From Lysobacteraceae bacterium (GTDB lineage: Bacteria; Pseudomonadota; Gammaproteobacteria; Xanthomonadales; Rhodanobacteraceae): 10,845 bases of DNA. Each line of letters starts with the position of its first letter. Within the stretch, counting starts at the first letter, position 1. The stretch covers positions 1-10,845 of the forward strand of contig JAGWZT010000029.1 in the NCBI GenBank assembly GCA_018971925.1, given 5' to 3'. Under the pieces are notes generated by a model that was not told the DNA's origin, ran no database searches, and saw only the letters and a program-made list of their open reading frames with translations. Below are positions 5,280 through 10,845 of the stretch, one piece after another. A program made the translations under genes and the position numbers.

Positions 5280-6563
5280 ATGAGCGTGGACAGCACAGGG
5301 CAAGCAGGCGAAGACGCCACCCGCAAGGATCTGCTTGAAGCCTTGCTGGCCACCACGCGCGCATTGGGCGGGCCGGAAACCGGATCGGCTGCCGCGGAGC
5401 TGGCCGAGGCCGCGCGTGTGCACACCGGTGCCCGCACCGCGGCGCTGTGGCGCCGCGACACGCAGACCGGCGAGCTGACCCTGCTGATGCCGGTTCGCGA
5501 CCCACCGCCGCGGCTCGCGGCCGGGGCGGGCCTTGCCGGTCGTTGCGCGGAAGGCGCCCGCATGCTGCTGGAAGTCGACGCCGGAACCGCCGTGGACATC
5601 ATCGCGGTCACCTCGACCGACCCCGATCGTGCCGGGCGCACGGGCGCTGTCCTGAGCTTGCCGCTGGTGGCGGGCGACACAGTGCTCGGCGTTCTGCAGC
5701 TTCTCTACGAATCGGGCCGAGGCTTCGACCCGAACACGGTGCTCCTCGCGCAGGTGTTGGCCGCCGAGGGCGCGCTGGCGTTGCGCCAGCAGGGACCCGG
5801 CGAAGCCAATACCTTGCACAGTGAGGTGGAAGTCGCGCGTGCAATCCAGCGCAGCACCTTGCCCACGCAAATGCCGGCGGTGCCGGGTTACGACCTGTAC
5901 GGCCACTTCCAGCCTGCGACGTACGCCGGTGGCGACATGTTCGACGCGGTGCAGCTGCCGACCGGGGTGTTCCTGCTGCTGGGCGATGCCACCGGTCACG
6001 GCTTCGGCCCCGCGCTGTCGGCGATGGAAATGCAGGGCATGCTGCGCGTGGCGTTCCGGCTCGGCGCCAGCCTCGACGAGGCTTACCGGCACGTCAACAA
6101 CCAATTGACCGAGGATCTTCCCGACGACCGTTTCATCACCGCATTCATGGCGCTCCTCGACCCCGGGACGCACAGCGTGCGCTACCACTGCGCGGGCCAG
6201 GGACCGCTGCTGCTCTACCGCGCGGGTGATGACCGCTGCGAGTGGATCACGCCGACCATGTTCCCGGTGGGCGTGATGGAGCTGGCCGAGACGCCCGTGG
6301 CGGCGACGCTCGAGATGGGCGAAGGCGACATTCTGGCCTTGATCTCCGATGGCCTGTTCGAACGCGTCGATGCCGGCAACACCGAGTTCGGGCCCGAGCG
6401 CGTTGCCGAGGTGGTCCGGCGCGGGCGGCACCTGCCGATGGCGGAATTGTGCCAACGCTTGCTGGATGCGGCCGACGCCTTCGCCGATGGGATCGCCGCG
6501 GCGGATGATGTCACTTTGATCCTGGTACGGCGGCTGCCAGATGCCGAAAATGCCGGTGCCTGA
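5280..6563 (+). CDS. GAF-SpoIIE/RsbU-type PP2C serine phosphatase
   Basis: The protein has 427 residues. Residues about 16-170 form a GAF-like sensor domain (ARTAALWRRD, then LSLPLVAGDTVLGVLQLLYE). A linker helix (EVEVARAIQRSTLPTQMP) leads to the SpoIIE/RsbU PP2C domain at about 200-420. Metal-binding acidic motifs are present: GGDMFD (217-222), GDATGHG (235-241), ISDGLFE (355-361) and AADDVTL (407-413). It should dephosphorylate the STAS partner in response to a ligand or redox signal sensed by GAF, which would complete the RsbU-RsbV-RsbW set with the divergent neighbours. Start: the ATG at 5280 is immediately preceded by GGGGGAA; a TTG at 5136 would add 48 residues of doubtful coding value. 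No membrane segment is present, so it is cytosolic. The catalytic core appears intact. Confidence 0.92.
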   Translation: MSVDSTGQAGEDATRKDLLEALLATTRALGGPETGSAAAELAEAARVHTGARTAALWRRDTQTGELTLLMPVRDPPPRLAAGAGLAGRCAEGARMLLEVDAGTAVDIIAVTSTDPDRAGRTGAVLSLPLVAGDTVLGVLQLLYESGRGFDPNTVLLAQVLAAEGALALRQQGPGEANTLHSEVEVARAIQRSTLPTQMPAVPGYDLYGHFQPATYAGGDMFDAVQLPTGVFLLLGDATGHGFGPALSAMEMQGMLRVAFRLGASLDEAYRHVNNQLTEDLPDDRFITAFMALLDPGTHSVRYHCAGQGPLLLYRAGDDRCEWITPTMFPVGVMELAETPVAATLEMGEGDILALISDGLFERVDAGNTEFGPERVAEVVRRGRHLPMAELCQRLLDAADAFADGIAAADDVTLILVRRLPDAENAGA

Positions 6564-6574
6564 CGCGACGATTT

Positions 6575-6593
6575 CCTCTCCTTCCGGGAGAGG
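6575..6593 (+). terminator. Weak hairpin after the phosphatase gene
   Basis: CCTCTCC (6575-6581) pairs with GGAGAGG (6587-6593) across a 5-nt loop, 12 nt after the stop, followed by GCTTTGA. The stem is short and the U-tract poor, so this is a possible terminator only. Confidence 0.35.
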
Positions 6594-6682
6594 GCTTTGA
6601 GACTGGTTCTATCCAATTCGGCGTCGCACTATGCTTGTGCGATCAAGTCGCAGCACCCGAATCCAAACAGGGGCTGGTACGC

Positions 6683-8473
6683 ATGGCTGACGTCTTCATC
6701 TCCTACGCCCGCGCCGACAAGGCGCGCGTCGCGCCTCTGGTCGCAGCGATCCAAGCCAAGGGCTGGTCGGTGTGGTGGGATCCGGAGATCAGTCCGGGCA
6801 AAGAGTTCGACGACGAGATCGACGCCGAGTTGATGTCGGCGAAGGCCGTGGTGGTCGTGTGGACGCCGACGTCGGTGGTATCGCGCTGGGTGCGCGGCGA
6901 GGCACGCGATGCGGCCGATCGTGGCGTACTGGTGCCGGTGCGGTTCGAGCAGGCGCGCCTGCCGATCGACGTACGGGCGATCCACACCACCGACCTCGAC
7001 GACTGGGACGAGGATCCCGCCAGCGCCCCGGCGCAGGTGTGCCTGCACGCGCTGGCCGCCATGATCGCGCACGCCAGCGCTGCGCAGGCGGCCGAGGCGA
7101 AGACGCACGCGGCGACTCCGGCGAAAAAGGAAGCGCCCCGTTATTCGGTGTGCGTGTTGCCGTTTCTCAACATGAGCGGCGATCCCGAGCAGGAGTATTT
7201 CAGCGACGGCATCAGCGAGGACATCATCACCGACCTCAACAAGGTGTCGGCGCTCGAAGTGGTTTCGCGCAACACGGCCTTTGCCTACAAGGGCAAGCAG
7301 ATGGATGCATCCGCGATCGCACGCAAGCTCAAGGTTACGCACGTGCTGGAAGGCAGCGTCCGCCGTGCGGGCGGGCGCGTGCGGATCACCGCGCAGTTGA
7401 CCGACGCGACCAACGACCGGCAGGTGTGGGCCGAACGGTTCGACCGCGAGACGGACGACATCTTCGCGCTGCAGGACGAAATCTCGCACGCCATCGTCAA
7501 GGCGCTGCGCTTGCAGTTGTTGCCCGAGGAACGTCGTGCGATCCGCCGCCGCGGCACTGAAAGCGTCGAGGCCCATGACCTCTATTTGATCGCGCGCCAG
7601 ATCTATGCGACGACGCAGGCGGACGAACGCGGCTCGCAGGCGATCATCCGTACCTGCCAGCGCGCCACCGAAATCGATCCGCATTACCCACAGGCCTGGG
7701 CGCTGCTGGCGTGGGGGCAATCCAGTCTGAGCAATTTCAGCAAGCAGCCGGACGATGGAATGACATCCGTGGATCAGGCGCTGGCGCTCGATCCGAACCT
7801 CGTGGAGGCGCATGCCGTAAAGGCGGACATCCTGCGCACGCGGGGCGAGATGGATGCGGCAATGATCGAAGCCAATACGGCGCTGAAGCTGGACCCGGAA
7901 TCCTACGAGGCCAATCGGGTGGCAGGCCGAATCGCGTACCTGCGGCACCAGTTCAAGGATGCGGTCGTCTATTACGAGAAGACCATCAGCCTGATGGACG
8001 AGGATGTCAATTCAGCGATGATGCTGACGAGCTCGTATCGCGCACTGGGGGATACTGCCGGCAGATTGCGCGCGGCGGCGGTCGCAGTGCAGCGGGCCGA
8101 TGCGGTACTGGCGCGCGACCAGAACAATGTGGCGGTCATTGCGTTCAGCGCCAACGCGTTGGCCGCGGCCGGGGAGGCCGAGCGCGCACGGGCGCGCATG
8201 AACCGCGCGCTGTTGATCGATCCCGACAATACGAGCATGCGCTACAACTTCGCGTGCGGGTTGTGTGTGTATCTGCACGACAAGGATGCGGCGCTGGACA
8301 TGCTGGAACCCGTGTTTGCGCGGATCACCGGCGACCTCTTGCGTTACCTGCAGGCGGATCCCGACTTTGAATCCCTGCAGGACAATCCACGCTACCTCGC
8401 ACTGGTCGAGGCGGCCGAGGCGCGCCTCGCCGCGGCAAAGGCGTCGGAAACGCCGGCAGGCCAGAACGCCTGA
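6683..8473 (+). CDS. TIR domain - TolB-like (FlgO/COG5616-type) domain - TPR protein
   Basis: The protein has 596 residues. It starts directly with a TIR domain: DVFISYARADK (3-13), GWSVWWDPEISPGKEF (27-42), the strand AVVVVWTPTSV (55-65), and SRWVRGEA (67-74), where Glu73 occupies the position of the catalytic glutamate of TIR NADases. An Ala/Lys-rich linker leads to a TolB-like N-terminal domain at about 153-285 (VCVLPFLNMSGDPEQEYFSD, then GSVRRAGGRVRITAQL and QVWAERFDR). TPR-type helices follow from about 295 to 585 (ALALDPNLVEAH, ALKLDPESYEAN and ALLIDPDNTSMR are typical). No membrane segment is visible, so it is soluble. The TolB-TPR part is common in proteins with various N-terminal signalling heads. 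The start is ATG 6683, with AGGGG 9 nt upstream; a TTG at 6635 gives a non-TIR extension. It may be an NAD-consuming or scaffold-type regulator; the function is unproven. It converges on the SLOG-membrane gene. Confidence 0.88.
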   Translation: MADVFISYARADKARVAPLVAAIQAKGWSVWWDPEISPGKEFDDEIDAELMSAKAVVVVWTPTSVVSRWVRGEARDAADRGVLVPVRFEQARLPIDVRAIHTTDLDDWDEDPASAPAQVCLHALAAMIAHASAAQAAEAKTHAATPAKKEAPRYSVCVLPFLNMSGDPEQEYFSDGISEDIITDLNKVSALEVVSRNTAFAYKGKQMDASAIARKLKVTHVLEGSVRRAGGRVRITAQLTDATNDRQVWAERFDRETDDIFALQDEISHAIVKALRLQLLPEERRAIRRRGTESVEAHDLYLIARQIYATTQADERGSQAIIRTCQRATEIDPHYPQAWALLAWGQSSLSNFSKQPDDGMTSVDQALALDPNLVEAHAVKADILRTRGEMDAAMIEANTALKLDPESYEANRVAGRIAYLRHQFKDAVVYYEKTISLMDEDVNSAMMLTSSYRALGDTAGRLRAAAVAVQRADAVLARDQNNVAVIAFSANALAAAGEAERARARMNRALLIDPDNTSMRYNFACGLCVYLHDKDAALDMLEPVFARITGDLLRYLQADPDFESLQDNPRYLALVEAAEARLAAAKASETPAGQNA

Positions 8474-8513
8474 TCTGCATGGCGGGTGGTGACGCGCCTT
8501 CTGGTTTTCGTTC

Positions 8514-8540
8514 GGCGGGATGCGCTGCGCTCTTCCCGCC
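8514..8540. repeat. Palindromic intergenic repeat (GGCGGGA...TCCCGCC)
   Basis: GGCGGGA (8514-8520) and TCCCGCC (8534-8540) flank TGCGCTGCGCTCT. Inverted repeats of this form, a GCGCTGCGC core inside GGCGGG/CCCGCC arms followed by TTACG, are familiar as dispersed intergenic elements in proteobacteria; that match is from memory. It sits between convergent genes and may also help termination. Confidence 0.5.
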
Positions 8541-8583
8541 TTACGCGGGCGTTGCGTTCACTCCCTTTGGGCCGTCACTCTCT

Positions 8584-8633
8584 GTCATTCCCGGTTCCGC
8601 CCGCGATGAAGCTGCGGGCAGCCCCGGAATGAC
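8584..8633. repeat. GTCATTCC-type palindromic element between convergent genes
   Basis: GTCATTCCCGG (8584-8594) mirrors CCGGAATGAC (8624-8633), with inner arms GCCCGC (8599-8604) and GCGGGC (8614-8619). The result is a long, slightly bulged hairpin. The same GTCATTCC half-site recurs at 10562-10626. It probably belongs to a dispersed REP-like family and may act as a bidirectional terminator for the two convergent genes. Confidence 0.6.
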
Positions 8634-8645
8634 GAGGTTGAGGAA

Positions 8646-10514
8646 TTACATCCTCCCCGCCTCCAACGGACGCTGGCGGTGCATCACCGCCCACTCGACG
8701 TGCTCGGCCAGCGATGCCTCGCCCAGCGCGCGCAGGATCTCGCGCTGCTCGTCGGCATCATCGGTCTTGTCCAGCGCCGCCCGCGCATTGCTGAACACGC
8801 GCTCCATGAAACGATACTGCCGGATCAGTTCGCGGTCGGCCTTGCGGAACGAGTACGCCTCGCGCACCGCGGCGAAGATCGAAAACACCGCCATCGCCAC
8901 GATCAGGTCGTTCTTGGCGTCGGCCGAGAGCCGGTGTGCCAGCACCGCCAGCACCACGCTCAGGAAGATGCCCGCCAACAGGCAGATCGCGCCGATCATC
9001 TCGGTGGCGTGGTAGGCGTGCTCACGCTGCCCGGTGCGGCGCCGGTAATAGCCGAGCTCGCCCGACACGTCGTCGCCCACCCACTCGTCGATCACCCCGC
9101 GCAGCGCCACGCCGTCTTGTGCAGGCCGGGCGTGGCCGAACAGGCCCGCGCTGCGCATCACGTTGCGCACCCAGCCCAGTTCGATGTCCTGCTTCTGCAT
9201 CAGGCTGTCGTGCGCGAATTCCGGGTCGCTGGTCAGTGAAATGCCTGCGCGCCGCCAGTAGCACTGCACGCGCAGCCCTTCGGCCAACGCGCGGTAGTCG
9301 AGGTACTTGCGGTGCCACTCACGCCGCTTGGCGATGCTGCTGATCAGCACTCCGGCGGCGAACAGGAACATGAACACGTACAGCATGTTGTCCGACGCGG
9401 GCAGGTTGTCGTACGCGGTGAACGCCATGCCCATCACGAACGCCACCAGGTAGATCACGCGCAGCGCCAGCAGCACGCGCTTCTGGAAATGCATCGCCAG
9501 CCAGTCGGTGGCTCGGAACAACGCGGCGGGCGATGAAGGTGCGTGTGCGTCGGCGCCCTCCGCATGCGGTTCGATGCTGTCGATGTTCGCGCCGTCCGCC
9601 TCGATTCCCGCGGCGTATTTCGCCGCATCCAGGTTGAACTGGTCGGCGTGCGCATACACCGTGCGGAACGTGCCCGGCATTGGTGCATCGGGTGCGGAGG
9701 CCTCATCGAGGTTGCGCCAGACCACCTGTCCCGGCCGCAGCGGCGCGGCCGGCGCACCATCCGGAGCGTCGCGCGAACAGACCAGATGGCACAGCAATCG
9801 CTCGTCGTCGCCGCCGTACAGGCGGGGGCGACGGTTGCGCCTTCGTTCGATATCGCCCGGCGGCGTGCCGGTCAGGAAATAGTCCACGATCTGCGCGGTG
9901 CCGCCCATCTGGTGCGACGGCTTGCCATCCCAGATCGCCAGCAGCAGGTGGCAATGCCGCGCCACGAACATCCCGACCTGCGCGTATTGGCGGTTGCGTT
10001 CCTCGCCGTGCGTGGAAACCGCGGCGCGGGTGTGGCCGACCAGCAGAGGCAGTTCGATCATCTGCGCCTGCGCGCACAGCGATTCGAAGCGTGCGCGCGC
10101 CTCGGAGTCGGCGAAATCGTGCGCGTACAACTCGCGCGCGAACGGCAGCGGCGCCACCAATCGCGCGCCGAGCTTCAAACCTTCCTCAGCCACCAGTTGA
10201 TCACCACCTTCAGCCAATGGCGAAAGGATGGCCAGCGGCGAATGGGGAAACTCGTGTTGCAACTGTGCGAACAATTCCCGCACGCGCTGCCGGATCGCCT
10301 CGACCTCGCGCGCGGCGATGTTGCGGTGGCTGGTGACGCCGATGACCAGCGGCGTGACGCCGGCGTTGGTGCGTGCGTCGCCGGATCGCACGTTTCCGAC
10401 GATGGACGCGCGAACAGTGCCCGCGGTGCCCGCCCGCGTGTCCCCGGATTCGGGGGAATCAAACGCGGCGCGCGCGATGCCCGATTCATTCTCGTTGGTC
10501 ATTCCAGTAGCCAT
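8646..10514 (-). CDS. SLOG-type nucleotide-binding-fold protein with four C-terminal membrane segments (SLATT-like)
   Basis: The protein has 622 residues. Residues 1-50 are low complexity. Residues 53-220 look like a SLOG/LOG Rossmann-type domain: PLVIGVTSHRNI (55-66), SPLAEGGDQLVAEEGLKLGA (98-117), a central strand CHLLLAIWDGKPS (188-200) and GGTAQIVDYFL (204-214). These glycine-rich loops are where SLOG proteins bind nucleotides or nucleotide-derived messengers. Membrane segments lie at about 346-367, 376-394, 504-526 and 536-553. They form two hairpin pairs separated by a soluble helical stretch, reminiscent of the SLATT effector modules found with SLOG domains. The likely role is a membrane protein gated by a nucleotide signal; no ligand can be named. 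The ATG at 10514 has only a weak ribosome binding site (GGATCC, 7 nt upstream); ATG 10502 is an alternative. The SLOG fold is a pattern-based call, and the SLATT relation is less certain. Confidence 0.78.
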   Translation of the reverse strand: MATGMTNENESGIARAAFDSPESGDTRAGTAGTVRASIVGNVRSGDARTNAGVTPLVIGVTSHRNIAAREVEAIRQRVRELFAQLQHEFPHSPLAILSPLAEGGDQLVAEEGLKLGARLVAPLPFARELYAHDFADSEARARFESLCAQAQMIELPLLVGHTRAAVSTHGEERNRQYAQVGMFVARHCHLLLAIWDGKPSHQMGGTAQIVDYFLTGTPPGDIERRRNRRPRLYGGDDERLLCHLVCSRDAPDGAPAAPLRPGQVVWRNLDEASAPDAPMPGTFRTVYAHADQFNLDAAKYAAGIEADGANIDSIEPHAEGADAHAPSSPAALFRATDWLAMHFQKRVLLALRVIYLVAFVMGMAFTAYDNLPASDNMLYVFMFLFAAGVLISSIAKRREWHRKYLDYRALAEGLRVQCYWRRAGISLTSDPEFAHDSLMQKQDIELGWVRNVMRSAGLFGHARPAQDGVALRGVIDEWVGDDVSGELGYYRRRTGQREHAYHATEMIGAICLLAGIFLSVVLAVLAHRLSADAKNDLIVAMAVFSIFAAVREAYSFRKADRELIRQYRFMERVFSNARAALDKTDDADEQREILRALGEASLAEHVEWAVMHRQRPLEAGRM

Positions 10515-10561
10515 GTTTCACGGATCCGTTGTTCCGGGCTGGCTTGAGAATCTACACCTTT

Positions 10562-10709
10562 GTCATTGCTGGAACCTTCGCGCCCCCATCGTCATTCCGA
10601 TCCGCCAGCTTATCCCTCGTCATTCCGGGGCCGTCCGCGCTCTTTGCGGACGGAACCCGACTGCGTTTGCAGGATCGCAAACGCGAACGCCCCCGGATCA
10701 AGTCCGGGG
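10562..10709. repeat. Cluster of GTCATTCC half-sites and three hairpins
   Basis: GTCATTGC/GTCATTCC occurs at 10562, 10591 and 10619, spaced 29 and 28 bp. Then come CCGTCCGC/GCGGACGG (10631-10638 with 10646-10653), GCGTTTGC/GCAAACGC (10663-10670 with 10677-10684) and CCCCGGA/TCCGGGG (10691-10697 with 10703-10709). All stems are perfect, with loops of 5-7 nt. The arrangement looks like a composite of dispersed intergenic palindromes related to the element at 8584-8633. Confidence 0.65.
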
Positions 10710-10787
10710 CAGGCTGCGGCGACCCGAAGGGCGAGCGCCAAGGATGGCGCGAGTCAATCCAGCCTTTGCGTTCCAGCCGCGAAAATC

Positions 10788-10820
10788 GGGCTGGCTGCGC
10801 AGTCCACCCGCAGCCAGCCC
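10788..10820 (-). terminator. Hairpin with T-run, probable terminator of a minus-strand gene beyond the right edge
   Basis: GGGCTGGCTGCG (10788-10799) and CGCAGCCAGCCC (10809-10820) form a perfect 12-bp stem with a 9-nt loop. On the minus strand the stem is followed by GATTTTC. A minus-strand TGA at 10827-10829 lies just before it, in a frame open to the window edge (ending TGYEG), so a gene entering from the right may end there. The last point is tentative because only 15 coding bases are visible. Confidence 0.55.
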
Positions 10821-10845
10821 AACCGTTCACCCTTCGTATCCCGTT

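Larger units (their letters stand above)
10515..10845. other. Gene-poor intergenic segment rich in palindromes
   Basis: No convincing gene is seen. A 92-codon minus-strand frame at 10552-10830 contains residues such as PAPDLIRGRS, which come from translating the CCCCGGATCAAGTCCGGGG palindrome rather than from a protein family. The upstream control region of the SLOG-membrane gene should lie near 10515-10560, but no clear promoter stands out. Confidence 0.6.

Noticed and set aside
5091..6455. A 454-codon minus-strand open frame opposite the phosphatase
   Set aside because: It is low-complexity Arg/His/Gln-rich sequence with no motif, while the plus strand carries all PP2C metal-binding motifs.
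6597..6635. Sigma-70 promoter TTGAGA ... TATGCT before the TIR gene
   Set aside because: The spacing between the two boxes is 27 bp, too long, and no better -35 box is found at 16-18 bp.
10552..10830. A 92-codon minus-strand open frame at the right end
   Set aside because: It is mostly translated palindromic repeat (APDLIRG-type residues) and spans the terminator-like hairpin; no ribosome binding site or family pattern is visible.

Overview
The window is GC-rich DNA from a bacterium, most likely a gammaproteobacterium of the Xanthomonadales (Lysobacterales) type. The evidence is protein family resemblance, strong G/C third-position bias and intergenic GTCATTCC-type palindromes. This placement is a judgement from pattern and no search was run. 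No rRNA, tRNA, CRISPR array or transposase is visible.

Layout, left to right. (1) 1-1630, minus: the N-terminal 543 residues of an exported zinc-metallopeptidase-like protein (HELVH, then a WFQEG glutamate) leading into a beta-propeller-like region; it runs off the left edge. (2) 1793-4230, minus: an ECF sigma factor whose stop overlaps (ATGA) an anti-sigma-like ORF. That ORF continues without a stop through one membrane segment into about 41 tandem decapeptides of the type (N/S)DAFRxALxx, organised as six 150-bp superunits. A strong hairpin follows it. (3) 4294-6563: a partner-switching module made of an RsbW-like HATPase and an RsbV-like STAS protein (minus, overlapping by 8 nt), with a divergent GAF-SpoIIE/RsbU-type PP2C phosphatase (plus). 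(4) 6683-8473, plus: a TIR-TolB-like-TPR protein. (5) 8646-10514, minus and convergent: a SLOG-type nucleotide-binding-fold protein with four C-terminal membrane segments. (6) 10515-10845: no convincing gene, but several palindromic repeats and a minus-strand terminator-like hairpin.

How it may work together. The sigma/anti-sigma/repeat locus looks like a transmembrane signalling unit, with a cytosolic anti-sigma domain, one membrane pass and a very long periplasmic repeat domain. Two copies of the same promoter-like motif, CCAACTTT-N11-GGCGTAT, lie on the minus strand: one just before the sigma gene and one inside the anti-sigma ORF, about 74 nt before an internal ATG with a good ribosome binding site. 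This suggests autoregulation plus separate production of the repeat protein without the anti-sigma domain. The partner-switching genes directly upstream could feed into the same control, but that link is inferred from position only.

The most interesting candidates for something undescribed are the DAFR repeat protein and its sigma-factor context, and, more speculatively, the adjacent TIR and SLOG-membrane proteins, whose domains recall the two halves of Thoeris-type signalling.
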